Made by a program: the position numbers and the translations under genes
The notes under the pieces: generated by a model
What the model was told of the DNA's origin: nothing
The model's database searches: none
What the model saw: only the letters and a program-made list of their open reading frames with translations
Shown here: positions 62,198-64,000 of the stretch, piece after piece
Position numbering within the stretch: the stretch's first letter is position 1
How the letters are laid out: each line of letters starts with the position of its first letter
Source: Bacteroidales bacterium
GTDB lineage: Bacteria; Bacteroidota; Bacteroidia; Bacteroidales; UBA932
Assembly: GCA_017631435.1 (NCBI GenBank)
Contig: JAGBTG010000058.1
Location: 1-64,000, forward strand
Direction of reading: 5' to 3'
DNA length: 64,000 bases

Positions 62198-62278
62198 AAG
62201 TTATATTATTTTATCTCTACTGAGGGCAGGTGTAGCTATTACTTTTCAACAAAAGAATCAACACCCCCGCTACAGCGC

Positions 62279-63274
62279 TTAGCAACAGTGTTTACTGCAG
62301 TTGGCGCACTCGGAAAATTCTCCTCTAAGACGGCTCTCCAACAAAGAGTGTAATCTCTCCCTCAAGCTCTCATTGGCAACCTTCTCAAGTACCGCATAGG
62401 CAAAAGCCTGCTGCTGCAACAGCTTGGCCTCATCCTTGGCAATACCACGTGAACGCATATAGAAGAGTTCATCCTCATTCAGACTCCCGACAGTTGCTCC
62501 GTGAGAACATTTCACATCATCTGCATAAATCTCAAGATGCGGCTGGGTATAGGCCTTTGCTGTCCTTGATGCAAGAAGATTGTTGTTGGCCTGGTATGCC
62601 TCGGTTTTCTGGGCATCCTTTGCAACATAAATTTTTCCGCTGAATGATGTTCTCGATTCCCCGTCGAGAATACCTTTGAACAGCTGAGAACTGTGACACT
62701 CCGGCACATTGTGGAAGATGTTCACCCTGGTGGAAACCTTCTGCTGTCCGTCTGCAAGGTAAAGGCCGTTCACATTGCACTCGCCCCCCTTGCCGTTGAG
62801 GTTAACCTCAATCTCATTTGAGATCTCGCCACCATGAAGGGTAACCACATTGAGGTTGAACACCGCACCCTCCTCCATCTGCACCTTGAAAGAAGTACTA
62901 TGCTTGGATTTGTTGTGCTCATTCTGCATCACCACCATATCCAGGATTGCCCCTTTTCCAAGCTCCACATTCACACACTCATGGGTTGTAAAATCCTCCA
63001 TTGAAAGGGTATGCGAGCAAAGCAAAACCTTTGCCTGCGCCCTCTCTGCCAATCTGTAATCTGTTGAATATGAAAGATCTTCCTGTGCCTGACGGCTCCT
63101 TACGGCAATCACCTGCAGCATCTGGGGAAGAATCTCCCCCTTGCCAAGGTTCAAGCCCATCTTCTCCCCCTTGCCGTCAACCACAAACACCTGCTCGGTA
63201 TCCTTCAGAGGCACACGGCATCTGAACTCCTCCTGCTGGGGATCGTTGGGAATATAAATGTAATTGTTCTCCAT
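62279..63274 (-). CDS. sufD: SufD, Fe-S cluster assembly scaffold subunit
   Basis: SufD forms the SufBC2D scaffold with SufB and the SufC ATPase. The 331-residue protein is beta-helical in its middle (HECVNVELGKGAILDMVVMQ-like segments near 112, GGECNVNGLYLADGQQKVST near 178), and its C-terminus has HLEIYADDVKCSHGATVGSL near 245, the conserved SufB/D signature, then FYMRSRGIAKDEAKLLQQQA near 268. Length is shorter than E. coli SufD (about 420) and typical of Bacteroidota. sufC lies 18 bp upstream. Confidence 0.93.
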   Translation of the reverse strand: MENNYIYIPNDPQQEEFRCRVPLKDTEQVFVVDGKGEKMGLNLGKGEILPQMLQVIAVRSRQAQEDLSYSTDYRLAERAQAKVLLCSHTLSMEDFTTHECVNVELGKGAILDMVVMQNEHNKSKHSTSFKVQMEEGAVFNLNVVTLHGGEISNEIEVNLNGKGGECNVNGLYLADGQQKVSTRVNIFHNVPECHSSQLFKGILDGESRTSFSGKIYVAKDAQKTEAYQANNNLLASRTAKAYTQPHLEIYADDVKCSHGATVGSLNEDELFYMRSRGIAKDEAKLLQQQAFAYAVLEKVANESLRERLHSLLESRLRGEFSECANCSKHCC

Positions 63275-63292
63275 ATTTCTCTTCCCGATAAA

Positions 63293-64000
63293 TTATTCTC
63301 CCTTAATCAGCCAGTCGTAGCCCCTTGTCTCCACCTCAAGGGCAAGCTCCTTGCCTGAAGTCTTGATAATCTTACCTTTATACAATACGTGTACAATATC
63401 CGGAACGATGTAGTCCAACAGTCTCTGGTAGTGGGTGATTACAATTGTAGCATTATCAGGTCTCTTGAGTTTGTTCACGCCTGTAGCCACAATGCGAAGA
63501 GCATCCACGTCAAGGCCGCTGTCTGTCTCATCAAGGATAGCAAGTTTAGGATCCAGCATAGCCATCTGGAAAATCTCGTTCCTCTTCTTCTCACCACCCG
63601 AGAAACCAACGTTCACACCTCTTGAAGAGAAAGCGGGATCCATCTCTACAATTGCAAGTTTCTCTCTCATAAGCTTAAGGTACTCGGCAGCAGTAAGTGG
63701 TGCAAGCCCTTTCTGTTTGCGGTGCTCGTTAACCGCTGTTTTCATAAAGTTCACATTGGTAACTCCCGGTATCTCAATAGGATACTGAAAACCAAGGAAA
63801 AGACCGGCCCAAGAGCGCTCCTCAGGCGACATTGCCAAAAGGTCATGTCCCATAAACTTTACGGTTCCCTCTGTAACCTCATAATGCTCCTTGCCTGCAA
63901 GAACTGCAGAAAGGGTACTCTTTCCTGAGCCGTTAGGGCCCATAATTGCATGAACTTCACCAGGCTTGACAACAAGGTCTATACCTTTAAGAATCTCCTT
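63293..64000 (-). CDS. sufC: SufC ATPase (start outside window)
   Basis: ABC-type ATPase of the SUF system. The frame is open from base 64000 to the stop at 63293, 235 codons here; only the first few are missing. Walker A is MGPNGSGKST near 63943, the ABC signature VGFSGGEKKRNEI near 63615, and Walker B LAILDETDSGLDVDALRIV near 63540-63485. Upstream reads KEILKGIDLVVKPGEVHAI. The usual partner sufB should lie just beyond the window. Confidence 0.95.
   Translation of the reverse strand, partial: KEILKGIDLVVKPGEVHAIMGPNGSGKSTLSAVLAGKEHYEVTEGTVKFMGHDLLAMSPEERSWAGLFLGFQYPIEIPGVTNVNFMKTAVNEHRKQKGLAPLTAAEYLKLMREKLAIVEMDPAFSSRGVNVGFSGGEKKRNEIFQMAMLDPKLAILDETDSGLDVDALRIVATGVNKLKRPDNATIVITHYQRLLDYIVPDIVHVLYKGKIIKTSGKELALEVETRGYDWLIKGE

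Noticed and set aside
62119-62278. Possible cobalamin riboswitch upstream of the B12-dependent ribonucleotide reductase
   Set aside because: No B12-box-like conserved core was found. The spacer is explained by the sufD terminator and flanking direct repeats.

Overview
The window looks like chromosomal DNA of a Bacteroidales (phylum Bacteroidota). Pointers are promoters of the TAnnTTTG type, almost no Shine-Dalgarno sequences, and lineage-typical families (DUF4271, DUF5106, GldE-like CNNM protein, class III fructose bisphosphatase, bacterial GH3, fused PlsC-GNAT aminolipid acyltransferase, eukaryote-type SUI1). No phage, plasmid, transposase or CRISPR array was seen; nearly everything is housekeeping or envelope biology. 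Genus is not claimed.

Layout. 1-2.5 kb: the str operon (rpsL, rpsG, 5' part of fusA) on the minus strand. 2.6-13.4 kb: minus-strand transporters (YfcC, AspT-like), fbp, a tricorn-like protease, a MATE exporter and rsgA. 13.4-16.4 kb: plus-strand prenyl synthase, glycosyltransferase, U32 protein. 16.4-20.6 kb: a gene-free stretch with nested inverted repeats, then two secreted minus-strand proteins. 20.7-22.7 kb: an orphan HigA-like gene joined to a CTP protease. 22.7-25.6 kb: rdgB-recO-GH3. 25.6-28.7 kb: DUF2723 protein. 28.7-31.2 kb: SUI1-DUF4271-hemD-rnpA-yidD. 31.2-40.7 kb: fused acyltransferase, uvrC, a gluzincin/propeller protein, a Na/Pi cotransporter, a thioredoxin-fold lipoprotein. 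40.8-43.8 kb: groES-groEL, tadA, a DedA-like gene, tRNA-Gln. 44.0-44.5 kb: an AT-rich accessory ORF beside the tRNA. 44.7-50.4 kb: an operon of a large MG2/plug protein, a TPR membrane protein with a LuxR-like end, and a serine hydrolase. 50.6-54.6 kb: S37 peptidase, DUF2156, GldE-like, PPTase. 54.6-58.7 kb: repeat-rich control region, receiver-Fis regulator, tyrS, rbfA, FtsX-type permease. 58.8-64 kb: ispE, class II RNR, sufD, sufC (cut by the window end).

Most interesting signals. (1) The heptamer GTCGGGA/TCCCGAC occurs about 37 times by eye in 64 kb, against about 8 expected, in all reading frames and in both orientations: a genome-signature motif of unknown role. (2) Three secreted-protein loci (17.9, 20.6, 50.4 kb), two of them paralogs, share an unusual promoter with CATGTAAA at the -33 position; one heads an operon with a membrane TPR/LuxR-like regulator and a serine hydrolase. 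This is the best candidate for an undescribed envelope system. (3) A receiver-Fis regulator without an AAA+ domain is preceded by about eight degenerate 13-bp tandem repeats and two palindromes (TGTAAA...TTTACA). (4) groES has a near-perfect sigma-54 type -24/-12 element.
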